DNA of 55,459 nt, from NCBI GenBank assembly GCA_002305275.1, contig DBQO01000024.1:1-55459 (forward strand), in the 5' to 3' direction. Made by a program: the position numbers and the translations under genes. The notes beneath the pieces were generated by a model that saw nothing but the letters and a program-made list of their open reading frames with translations, was not told the DNA's origin and did not search any database. The first letter of the stretch is position 1. Each line of letters opens with the position of its first letter. Positions 49,101 through 55,459 of this stretch are shown piece after piece. The DNA comes from Bacteroidales bacterium UBA1392 (GTDB taxonomy: Bacteria > Bacteroidota > Bacteroidia > Bacteroidales > UBA932).

Positions 49101-50234
49101 ATGGAGACTCCTTTTATCTTTGGTAAAATTGCAACAGAGAAGAATTTCACAAACAGAGAGGTAGAAACAGCCCACTTAGTTCAAAATTTCAAATCGTTAA
49201 TCAATACAATCATTATATCCCCTCGCCGTTGGGGAAAGAGTTCACTCGTAAACCGGGCTGCTAAGCTGGCTATGGAAGAGGATTCAAAGTTGAGAATTTG
49301 CCATATTGACCTTTTTAATGTGCGTAACGAGCAACATTTCTATTCATTGCTTGTTCAAAAGGTTATCGCTGCAACATCCTCAAAGTGGGAGGAAGCGGTT
49401 TATAATGCTAAAAATTTCTTTTCGCACCTTGTTCCTAAGATTTCCATTGGAACTGACCCGACAAATGAGGTGTCAATCGATTTTGATTGGGAGGAAGTAA
49501 AGCATAATGCCGATGAAGTTCTAGACCTCGCCGAAAAGATAGCAAAAAAGAAAGGTCTTAAGATAGTTATCTGCGTAGATGAGTTCCAGAATATCTCGGA
49601 GTTTACAGATCCCGAGTATTTTCAGAAAAAATTACGCTCGCATTGGCAGCTGCATCAAAATGTTGCTTACTGCCTATATGGTAGCAAACGCCATATGATG
49701 ATGGAAGTTTTTACTAATTCATCAAAGCCATTTTATAAGTTTGGTGATTTGATGTTTCTTAATAAAATCGCTACTCCCTATCTCGTAGAGTTCTTCAAAA
49801 GTCGTTTTTCAGACACAGGAAAGAGTATAAATGAGGATGCGAGTCATTTGATAGTAGAACTTGTAGATAATCACCCTTACTATGCGCAACAGCTTGCACA
49901 GCAGGCATGGTTGCGAACACAAAATGAATGTACTGTTGAAATTGTGCGCGAGGCTCATACTGCATTGGTGGAACAGTTGAGTCTTTTATTTGTGACGATT
50001 ACAGAAACATTGACCACACAACAACTCAACTATCTAAATGCTCTTATTGCAGGTGAAAAGGCGATAAGTTCTACCGAAGTGATGTACCGCTACCAAATAT
50101 CCTCTTCAACCTCAATTTCCCGCTCTAAGGCGGCACTTATCAAGAATGACATATTAGATGAAACAGCCGGTGAAATATCATTCCAGGACCCTATTTATGC
50201 TTATTGGTTGAAGACGGAATATTTTGCGAAATAA
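49101..50234 (+). CDS. STAND-like ATPase (ATPase_2/archaeal-type AAA)
   Basis: A 377-residue P-loop ATPase. Walker A is in ISPRRWGKSSLV (residues 39-50, with RRWGKSS) and Walker B in IVICVDEFQNI (155-165). The C-terminal ~90 residues look like a winged helix (STEVMYRYQISSSTSISRSK). N-terminal FIFGKIATEKNFTNRE is the family start. Such proteins are common in Bacteroidota and archaeal genomes, often next to defence or mobile genes, with no agreed function. The upstream operator cluster shows tight regulation. Start ATG 49101, 26 bp after the -7 box. Confidence 0.85.
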   Translation: METPFIFGKIATEKNFTNREVETAHLVQNFKSLINTIIISPRRWGKSSLVNRAAKLAMEEDSKLRICHIDLFNVRNEQHFYSLLVQKVIAATSSKWEEAVYNAKNFFSHLVPKISIGTDPTNEVSIDFDWEEVKHNADEVLDLAEKIAKKKGLKIVICVDEFQNISEFTDPEYFQKKLRSHWQLHQNVAYCLYGSKRHMMMEVFTNSSKPFYKFGDLMFLNKIATPYLVEFFKSRFSDTGKSINEDASHLIVELVDNHPYYAQQLAQQAWLRTQNECTVEIVREAHTALVEQLSLLFVTITETLTTQQLNYLNALIAGEKAISSTEVMYRYQISSSTSISRSKAALIKNDILDETAGEISFQDPIYAYWLKTEYFAK

Positions 50235-50377
50235 ACTTACCTTAATACATAGCAGTAGGAAAGGCACATAAGTGATGACAGAAGAACACCGGTCTGGCGG
50301 TTACTTTAACGCCTCGCACAATCTGGCAGTTGCAGATTCATATAGTTAGTGTTCTCTATTTTCAGCAAGGTTTACGT

Positions 50378-50818
50378 TTAATGTCGAGGTCTGGACAGAT
50401 TTATGGTAAGGACATTAGCATCAATAATTGGAAGCGGATGCTTCGATAAAATGGTTCCCGCTGTTTTTACGACAAGAATACCACGCATTGTACCGACAGC
50501 TAAACTTAAAATGTGCGGCATAATATAGTTAATGGTGATCCCTTCATTATCGTAGGCCACAATATACTTAGCAAGGTCTTTTACCTCGAATAAGAAGCGA
50601 TAAATAGTATCAAGTACAAGTTCTCCGGCAATTTCGTAACGAACGCCAAAATTGATGGCTATTTTATTGTTTTCTATATCTGGATCAACTTGATTAGCAA
50701 AACCTATTTTAATATCTGATGGCGCAATACTGTCATCAATTTTGCCTAGTGACATTCTAAAATCCAATTCGCTGATAGATATAAGCCTCATCTGGATATT
50801 TACATTCTCTTGTTCCAT
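50378..50818 (-). CDS. SecB-like chaperone of a TAC module
   Basis: A 146-residue protein. Its fold pattern is SecB-like: strand-rich N-terminal two-thirds (IKIGFANQVDPDIE, KIAINFGVRYEIAGELV) and a C-terminal helix, then GTILSKHPLPIIDANVL. This last stretch resembles the SecB segment between the helix and the final strand with its conserved Pro-x-x-x-x-x-Asn/Asp. No holding or export work in the cell can be read off. Genes order toxin-antitoxin-this gene, with 6-8 bp gaps, is the TAC arrangement in which the SecB-like protein protects the antitoxin. The start ATG is 6 bp after the antitoxin stop. Confidence 0.68.
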   Translation of the reverse strand: MEQENVNIQMRLISISELDFRMSLGKIDDSIAPSDIKIGFANQVDPDIENNKIAINFGVRYEIAGELVLDTIYRFLFEVKDLAKYIVAYDNEGITINYIMPHILSLAVGTMRGILVVKTAGTILSKHPLPIIDANVLTINLSRPRH

Positions 50819-50824
50819 AATGAA

Positions 50825-51211
50825 TTAGTTTAAATATACCAAAGCAGTAATAGCCTTCTGGGTCGTTTGTGTGTATGATCCATTAATCGCATCCGTCGGG
50901 GATACGAAGTTGCCTAGTGGGATGTAAACATATTTTGTTTCCGGTTCTCGTTTTACTTGAATTATTGGTTCTCCAAGAGCAGCTGCAATTTTGGCTAGAG
51001 TAGTAGTTGTGAATCCGTGGGAACCGGTAAGCCATCTAGATATTTCGGATTCGCGTTTACCCATCAGCATAGCCAATTCGCGCTGTGTCATATTCTTTGC
51101 CTGGAGAAGATCGTAAATTCTGTTCGCGATCTCCATGTTGAGACGAACTTCTTCTCTGACCTCAGGTTCTACATTGGCAAGGCATTGCTCAAATAAAGTA
51201 TTTTTTTTCAT
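50825..51211 (-). CDS. HigA-like antitoxin with C-terminal extension (TAC module)
   Basis: A 128-residue protein. The helix-turn-helix occupies ~28-86: MTQRELAMLMGKRESEISRW and LAKIAAALGEP. A ~40-residue tail follows, ETKYVYIPLGNFVSPT and so on to VYLN, rich in aromatic and hydrophobic residues. In TAC systems such a tail (chaperone addiction segment) makes the antitoxin unstable unless the SecB-like chaperone binds it. Here the chaperone gene follows directly. The protein should also repress the operon. The assignment of the tail is inference from position and composition. Confidence 0.78.
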   Translation of the reverse strand: MKKNTLFEQCLANVEPEVREEVRLNMEIANRIYDLLQAKNMTQRELAMLMGKRESEISRWLTGSHGFTTTTLAKIAAALGEPIIQVKREPETKYVYIPLGNFVSPTDAINGSYTQTTQKAITALVYLN

Positions 51212-51219
51212 AAGTATGG

Positions 51220-51717
51220 CTATATTGTAATGGTTTCAATAATTTGCTTTAATGCGTTAAAATCTTCGTAGTTTATGTCTTCTTGTTTGGCAGCAGTATT
51301 AATGTTTCGTTCTATATCACGAAGATCATCTATAATCTTCAGCATTACCGGGTCGTCTTGATATTTCTGGGCTTTTGTCACACCTCCCCCGCCAATAATG
51401 AGCATCCGATCCGATAGTCTTAAACAATAAAGTCTCATCTTTCCTACCTTCTTGTTAATCCGCGGCATGTATATAAATATGGGAATAGCTTTTATATTCC
51501 CTCCTTCAGGACGAAAATAGCGTTCATATGCCCCAGTTTCGCCCATTTTTTCAATGACTGAAAGAATAGCATCAAAGTATTTCTTCAATTGTGGATGCGA
51601 ATGATTTCGATTAGCAATCAGGAATTTATCGAACTCATTAAGGTCTTCACCATCATACTTAGGTGAATATATACTTACCCTTTCTCTCTCTAAAATGAGT
51701 TCAAATCTCCCCATCAT
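51220..51717 (-). CDS. Putative toxin of the TAC module
   Basis: A 165-residue protein from the paired ATGs at 51717/51714; a GTG at 51756 would add 13 residues and is less likely. The central KMRLYCLRLSDRMLIIGGGG and the following KAQKYQDDP fit a RelE/Gp49-like toxin fold with a helical N-terminus (LNEFDKFLIANR). Toxin assignment rests mainly on order with the HTH and SecB-like genes, since individual HigB-like families diverge greatly. Gap to the antitoxin gene is 8 bp. It is likely a translation-dependent RNase, but no catalytic residues can be named with certainty. Confidence 0.62.
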   Translation of the reverse strand: MMGRFELILERERVSIYSPKYDGEDLNEFDKFLIANRNHSHPQLKKYFDAILSVIEKMGETGAYERYFRPEGGNIKAIPIFIYMPRINKKVGKMRLYCLRLSDRMLIIGGGGVTKAQKYQDDPVMLKIIDDLRDIERNINTAAKQEDINYEDFNALKQIIETITI

Positions 51718-51867
51718 CAAACGTTTTACGTTACAAAGAAACAAAGAAACAATCACACTACAAAATAAATTTCACTTTTTTGTTAAGTTTTTAGGTGTAT
51801 TGTATAGAAAATTGTTTATAAGAATACCCCGAATTTTCGCTAACTTAGCATCATAAATCGCGATCAT

Positions 51868-52044
51868 ATGAACTATAAGAAACTTGCTGTTTTCATTCTG
51901 TTTGCTTTCTTGCTGATGAATGACCTCCTTATCGGTGGTCCCGGCTTAGCCGGCCTCATTGTCCTGCTGCTGACCTATCTGTTTCTGTTCCTTTACGATC
52001 GCTTTATCTCCCGTGAGAACGTATTCATAAATGTGTTTGAATGA
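51868..52044 (+). CDS. Small two-helix membrane protein
   Basis: A 58-residue open frame from ATG 51868 to TGA 52042-52044. It has two hydrophobic stretches, LAVFILFAFLLM (6-17) and LAGLIVLLLTYLFLFLY (27-43), then a charged tail DRFISRENVF. The clear hydrophobic pattern and the positioning 37 bp before the next small gene support real coding. No homologous family is recognised. It could regulate another membrane protein. That is conjecture only. Confidence 0.5.
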   Translation: MNYKKLAVFILFAFLLMNDLLIGGPGLAGLIVLLLTYLFLFLYDRFISRENVFINVFE

Positions 52045-52081
52045 GATTTGAGAACATAGAAAAAGATTAATAACATTATAT

Positions 52082-52282
52082 ATGGGAATCGGAAAAGTAC
52101 TTATTTGTAAGCAGTGCGGTACAAGTTGGATGCATTTGATTGGGGTTGGAATGAAGAGCTCCTTTGAAGAACTTAAACAAGAGATGCAACATCCGGGAAC
52201 GGTGAATAACCCCGATCCTGTTTGCCCCGAATGTGGATCCAACGAATATGAGGACACCGGTGCAATCTGTCATTGGGATTAA
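52082..52282 (+). CDS. Small zinc-ribbon-like protein
   Basis: A 66-residue protein with two Cys pairs, CKQC (9, 12) and CPEC (48, 51), which fit a rubredoxin/zinc-ribbon knuckle pair, and another Cys63. Between them is a short acidic helix (SFEELKQEMQ). It may bind a metal or a partner protein or nucleic acid. It is followed by 244 bp without a gene. Same strand as the small membrane protein, so the two may form a unit. Confidence 0.65.
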   Translation: MGIGKVLICKQCGTSWMHLIGVGMKSSFEELKQEMQHPGTVNNPDPVCPECGSNEYEDTGAICHWD

Positions 52283-52526
52283 CTTAGCTGATAGTCAGGA
52301 TGTACAGATGACTAATCTCAAGTTAAGATTACCGCTAAAAATAATTCAGTTTCTTGTTCAGATAGAACAGGTATAATAACGCAAGCGCAACCCACTTTTG
52401 AGTAAGCAGGGTAATGTTTTAGTTGAAAGATAGTTTGATTTTAGTGAAGAAAATTTTTAAAGAAATTATCCTCAATTATTGTAATTATTTGTTAACTTTA
52501 TTGCCAATATTTTTAAAAAACAAACT

Positions 52527-53699
52527 ATGATAAAAGAAAAGAAATCTACTGGAATTTTCCCCTGGGTGCTTATGATTCTGATGTCTTCCGTTACCTTTGT
52601 GGGAATTTTGTCAGAGTTGATGCCTTCAGGCGTTTTACCTCAAATGATGGCTGACCTGGGCATTAACGAGATACAAGCCGGTCGTTTAGTAGGCTTTTAT
52701 GCAATTGCCTCGGCTATTTTCGGCATTCCGCTAATTTCAGCGACTATGCGATTCAACCGCAAGCTCTTGTTGCTGCTGTTATTGCTCGGTTTTGCCATCT
52801 GTAACATAGCTTCAGCTCTGGTGCACAATTATCACCTGGTTTTGGCGCTTCGTTTTCTCGGAGGTATCGCTGCCGGTGTAATGTGGCCTATGATTGCAGC
52901 ATACGGTATGCGCTTGGTTGACCCTCATCAACAAGGGAAAGCCGTTGCCGTGATTATGGCAGGTAATACGTTGGGTATCAGTTTGGGTATGCCTTTAATG
53001 ACTTCCATCGGTGAAAAATTCGGTTGGCGTATCGAGTTTATAGTATTAGGACTTATTGTGGTTCTAATAGCTGTACTTTCTATCTTTATGCTGCCCTCTA
53101 CTCCGGGCGAGAAGCTCACAAGAAGCACCTCCCCTTTTGCCATGCTGAAGAGCAAACCCATTTTGTTGATAATTCTCCTTACTTTCCTAGGCGTTTGTGC
53201 ACACTACGGAGTTTATACCTATATCACCCAGTTGGTAGCTGAGATCGAAATCGCCGGCGGCATCGAGATGGCATTACTTGTGTTTGGTATCGGTTCATTG
53301 ATCTCTATTGTCATTGCGACAAAGCATATTGACAAGTATCTGCGTGAACTTACCGTATTGATGTTTGCCTTTATAGGAATAGCAATGTTGATATTCTATT
53401 TCTTCAAGGGTACTATTGTCATCTCTCATATCGGCTTTTTCTTGTGGGGTTTGTCGTTCGGTCCGCTTGTCACACTCTTTCAGGCAGCAGTCGGCAACCA
53501 GGTGGCCACAGCAAAAGACGTTGCAATGTCGGTGCAGTCCTGTATGTTTAATCTTTCCATTATGATTACCACCTGGATTGCAGGTGTATTGCTGGTAAAT
53601 TACGGTGCGATGAGTCTGATTTGGTATGCAGTAATATTGGCGGTTCCGGGAATTATTATTTCTTACTTAGCGAAACATACTCTACGTCCTATGGGATGA
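52527..53699 (+). CDS. MFS transporter, DHA1/AraJ-like
   Basis: A 390-residue protein with 12 predicted transmembrane helices in two halves. N-terminal VLMILMSSVTFVGILSELMP and GVLPQMMADLGI, with LSELMPSGVLPQMMADLG as in the AraJ/NepI/SotB branch of the DHA1 family. RFLGGIAAGVMWPMIAAYGMR and the central loop PSTPGEKLTR are also typical. It probably exports sugars, drugs or nucleosides by proton antiport, but the substrate cannot be read. It stands alone and ends at a strong intrinsic terminator. Confidence 0.88.
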   Translation: MIKEKKSTGIFPWVLMILMSSVTFVGILSELMPSGVLPQMMADLGINEIQAGRLVGFYAIASAIFGIPLISATMRFNRKLLLLLLLLGFAICNIASALVHNYHLVLALRFLGGIAAGVMWPMIAAYGMRLVDPHQQGKAVAVIMAGNTLGISLGMPLMTSIGEKFGWRIEFIVLGLIVVLIAVLSIFMLPSTPGEKLTRSTSPFAMLKSKPILLIILLTFLGVCAHYGVYTYITQLVAEIEIAGGIEMALLVFGIGSLISIVIATKHIDKYLRELTVLMFAFIGIAMLIFYFFKGTIVISHIGFFLWGLSFGPLVTLFQAAVGNQVATAKDVAMSVQSCMFNLSIMITTWIAGVLLVNYGAMSLIWYAVILAVPGIIISYLAKHTLRPMG

Positions 53700-53727
53700 G
53701 ATGGGATAACTTATTGTATAAAAGGGG

Positions 53728-53765
53728 CCGACTAAAAAGAGATTTTAGTCGGTCTCTTTTTTTGT
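53728..53765 (+). terminator. Rho-independent terminator of the MFS gene
   Basis: CCGACTAAAA (53728-53737) and TTTTAGTCGG (53743-53752) form a perfect 10-bp stem with loop AGAGA. They are followed by TCTCTTTTTTTTG, a T-run typical of intrinsic termination. It starts 29 bp after the MFS stop. Confidence 0.93.
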
Positions 53766-53881
53766 TCACTTTTTCTTTACAGTTTTAGCATAACCGTCAA
53801 TATAATTTCCCGTTTACTGATTTTTCGACTCAGAGCAGTATTTTCATAGTAGATATGGCATTGAGCGTGATGTTTCACGGT

Positions 53882-55459
53882 CTAGTTTGCCATATACACC
53901 GCCATTTCTCCTGATTTGAGCTTGTTTCCGACTGATATATATTTTCTGAGATTATGCGCTAGGGCCACAAGCCCGAACTCCACGTTGACTTTCTCCTTTG
54001 ACCTGAGCCGGAAGCGCTTGAAGCCGTGGTTGAATTTGATGTCTCCGAAGACCGATTCCGGCTCGACAGGCCTTTTGCTTCTGTGATAAAGTCCTCTTTC
54101 GCTTGTCAGTAGGCGTTTGGCCTCACTCCGATACGCATTATTGCGATGATTGACCTCTATGGTACGTCTATACGATTCCCCTTTGTAGCATTGTCCCCGC
54201 AAAGGACAACCGGTGCAATTCCGTGCTCTGTATTTGCTTACGGTTGATACATAACCCAAGTCTGACTTCGTATGGATGTCACCGATATATTCCATGTGTT
54301 GTCCCATAGGGCATACAAAGTAATTTTCGTCGGCATTGTAATACAGGTTCCGTGGAAGAAAGGGGTTATTGCGGTATTTCCTTTTATCTTCTGCATGGAA
54401 CATATTGTATTTAACGTATGGCATGATTCCTTTTTCAAACAAATGCGAGTAGTTCTGCTCGCTGCCGTATCCCGAGTCGGCGCATATCTCGTCACTTTGT
54501 ATTCCGAACCTATCTTTGAAAGAGCTGATGAACGGTATGAGTGTTGCCTGGTCATTAGTGCTGCTGAAGATGCCATAGTTGGTGATGAACTGATCCTCGG
54601 TTGATATCTGTATGTTATATCCCGGCTTCGTCTGGCCGTTATTCATGGCGTCTTCCTTCATTCGCATGAAAGTGGCATCGGGATCCGTCTTGCTGTAGCT
54701 GTTGCGTTTCCCGAGAGTCTCAAGCTTATCCTCGTACTCCTGCATCTTGGGTGCGTTCTCCGTTTTTACCTTTTCTATGGACTTGCGCAGTTTCTTGTCG
54801 CTTATGCCCTCCTCGTCCATCCTATTGAGGATGTTGTCGGCACGGCGACTCATTTCTTCCGCAGTAAGATCCTGCTGTTCCTCTGAGTTCTCTATTGAAA
54901 GCACATCTTCCGCGGCTTCCAGAACTGCTTTTACCTTTGACTCAAGTTTGACCTTGTTCTTTTCCGTGCTGCCCTTCCACACGAAGGTGTACTTGTTGGC
55001 GGCGGATTCTATCTTGGTGCCGTCTATGTACTGAACATTCAGGCTTACAAGACCCTCATCATGAAGAAGAGTGACAACCTGAGTGAAGATGGTGTCGAAC
55101 CTGCCGGCAAGGCGCTTGCTGCGAAAGATGTTGATCGTACGGAAGTCGGGAGTCTGCATGCCGCTGAGCCACATGAAAGCAATGTTCTCAACCAGAAGTT
55201 TCTCCATCTGACGACCGGAGTAAACATTGTTCAGATATGCATATACTATGACTTTGAGCAGCATTCTGGGAGAATAGCTGCTTGTTCCGCCTCCCTTGTA
55301 GCCGGATTCTATTTCGGATATGTCAAGCCTGTCGATGATGGCGCTGACTACCCTTGCATTGTGGTTTTGAGGAAGATAATCGCCAAGACAGGGAGGAAGT
55401 AGCAGATTGTCGTTGGGATTGTAAGATTTAAATATTACCTTTCCTCTATAAATCCTACC
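53882..55459 (-). mobile_element. IS1182-family transposase, 5' end beyond the window
   Basis: On the minus strand, a frame of 525 codons is open from the window end to the stop at 53882. The ATG at 55264 is internal: upstream codons continue in frame without a stop and read IFKSYNPNDNLLLPPCLGDY and then LPQNHNARVVSAIIDRLDIS, the family N-terminus. Motifs: YIDGTKIESAANKYTFVWKG and NYGIFSSTNDQATLIPFI, with DDE-type residues; then FGDIKFNHGFKRFRLR and GLVALAHNLRKYI at the C-terminus, as in IS1182/DUF772-type transposases. A run with high coding regularity and no frameshift suggests it may be active. The terminal repeats cannot be identified. Confidence 0.92.

Noticed and set aside
50275..50349. 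24-codon frame (RSGGYFNASHNLAVADSYS end)
   Set aside because: Too short, without promoter or family match; may be an old gene tail but cannot be supported.
55264..55264. ATG at 55264 as transposase start
   Set aside because: The frame continues upstream to the window edge with the IS1182-family N-terminus, so it is internal.

Overview
The window looks like a chromosomal segment of an anaerobic, amino-acid-fermenting member of the Bacteroidota, probably order Bacteroidales near Porphyromonas or Dysgonomonadaceae. The evidence is internal: several genes have the Bacteroidota promoter form TTG-N18-23-TAnnTTTG a short distance upstream, Shine-Dalgarno sites are almost absent, there are many lipoproteins, an IS1182-type transposase lies at the right edge, and the lysine-fermentation genes are in the order I remember from Porphyromonas gingivalis. 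No rRNA, tRNA, CRISPR array or replication origin was seen.

Left part (1-9.7 kb). A cut-off pyrD and an XRE-type regulator lie beside a 592-bp A+T-rich spacer carrying at least six TACA-N2-TGTA operator-like sites. Next come queA, a long-chain acyl-CoA synthetase, a membrane M28 peptidase, a PlsC-like acyltransferase and two lipoproteins (OmpA-like and GIN-domain).

Lysine operon (9.7-23.7 kb). Fourteen same-strand genes separated by 1-59 bp encode every step from L-lysine to butyrate and acetyl-CoA: KamA, KamDE with its presumed reactivase KamBC, Kdd, Kce, Kal, Bcd with EtfAB, a CoA-transferase whose two subunits are eight genes apart, and thiolase. A promoter and a long interrupted palindrome precede the operon and a stem-loop ends it.

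Housekeeping block (23.8-41 kb). AnmK, an M1 peptidase, a CapA-like/VanY-like fusion, rfbA-rfbB, GMP synthase with a truncated glutaminase half and no catalytic cysteine, a Nudix hydrolase, a YbdG-type MscS channel, RlmD, envelope proteins, an AraC regulator and MnmE with a repeat-bearing insertion. A 34-unit, perfectly phased 7-bp repeat array lies between the M1 and CapA genes. A shorter array of the same unit sits inside the lysine operon.

Accessory island (41.3-52.3 kb). A type III restriction-modification pair comes first. Its Res subunit ends in a LexA/UmuD-like S24 peptidase domain with the Ser-Lys dyad and a UmuD-style Cys-Gly site, which suggests a self-cleaving restriction enzyme. 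Then follow an anchored protein of unknown function, a decayed gene fragment, a HigBA-like toxin-antitoxin pair, a STAND-like ATPase behind three palindromes spaced exactly 15 bp, and a toxin-antitoxin-SecB-like chaperone (TAC) triplet. Two small proteins, an MFS transporter with a clear terminator, and the IS1182-family transposase, which runs off the end, complete the window.
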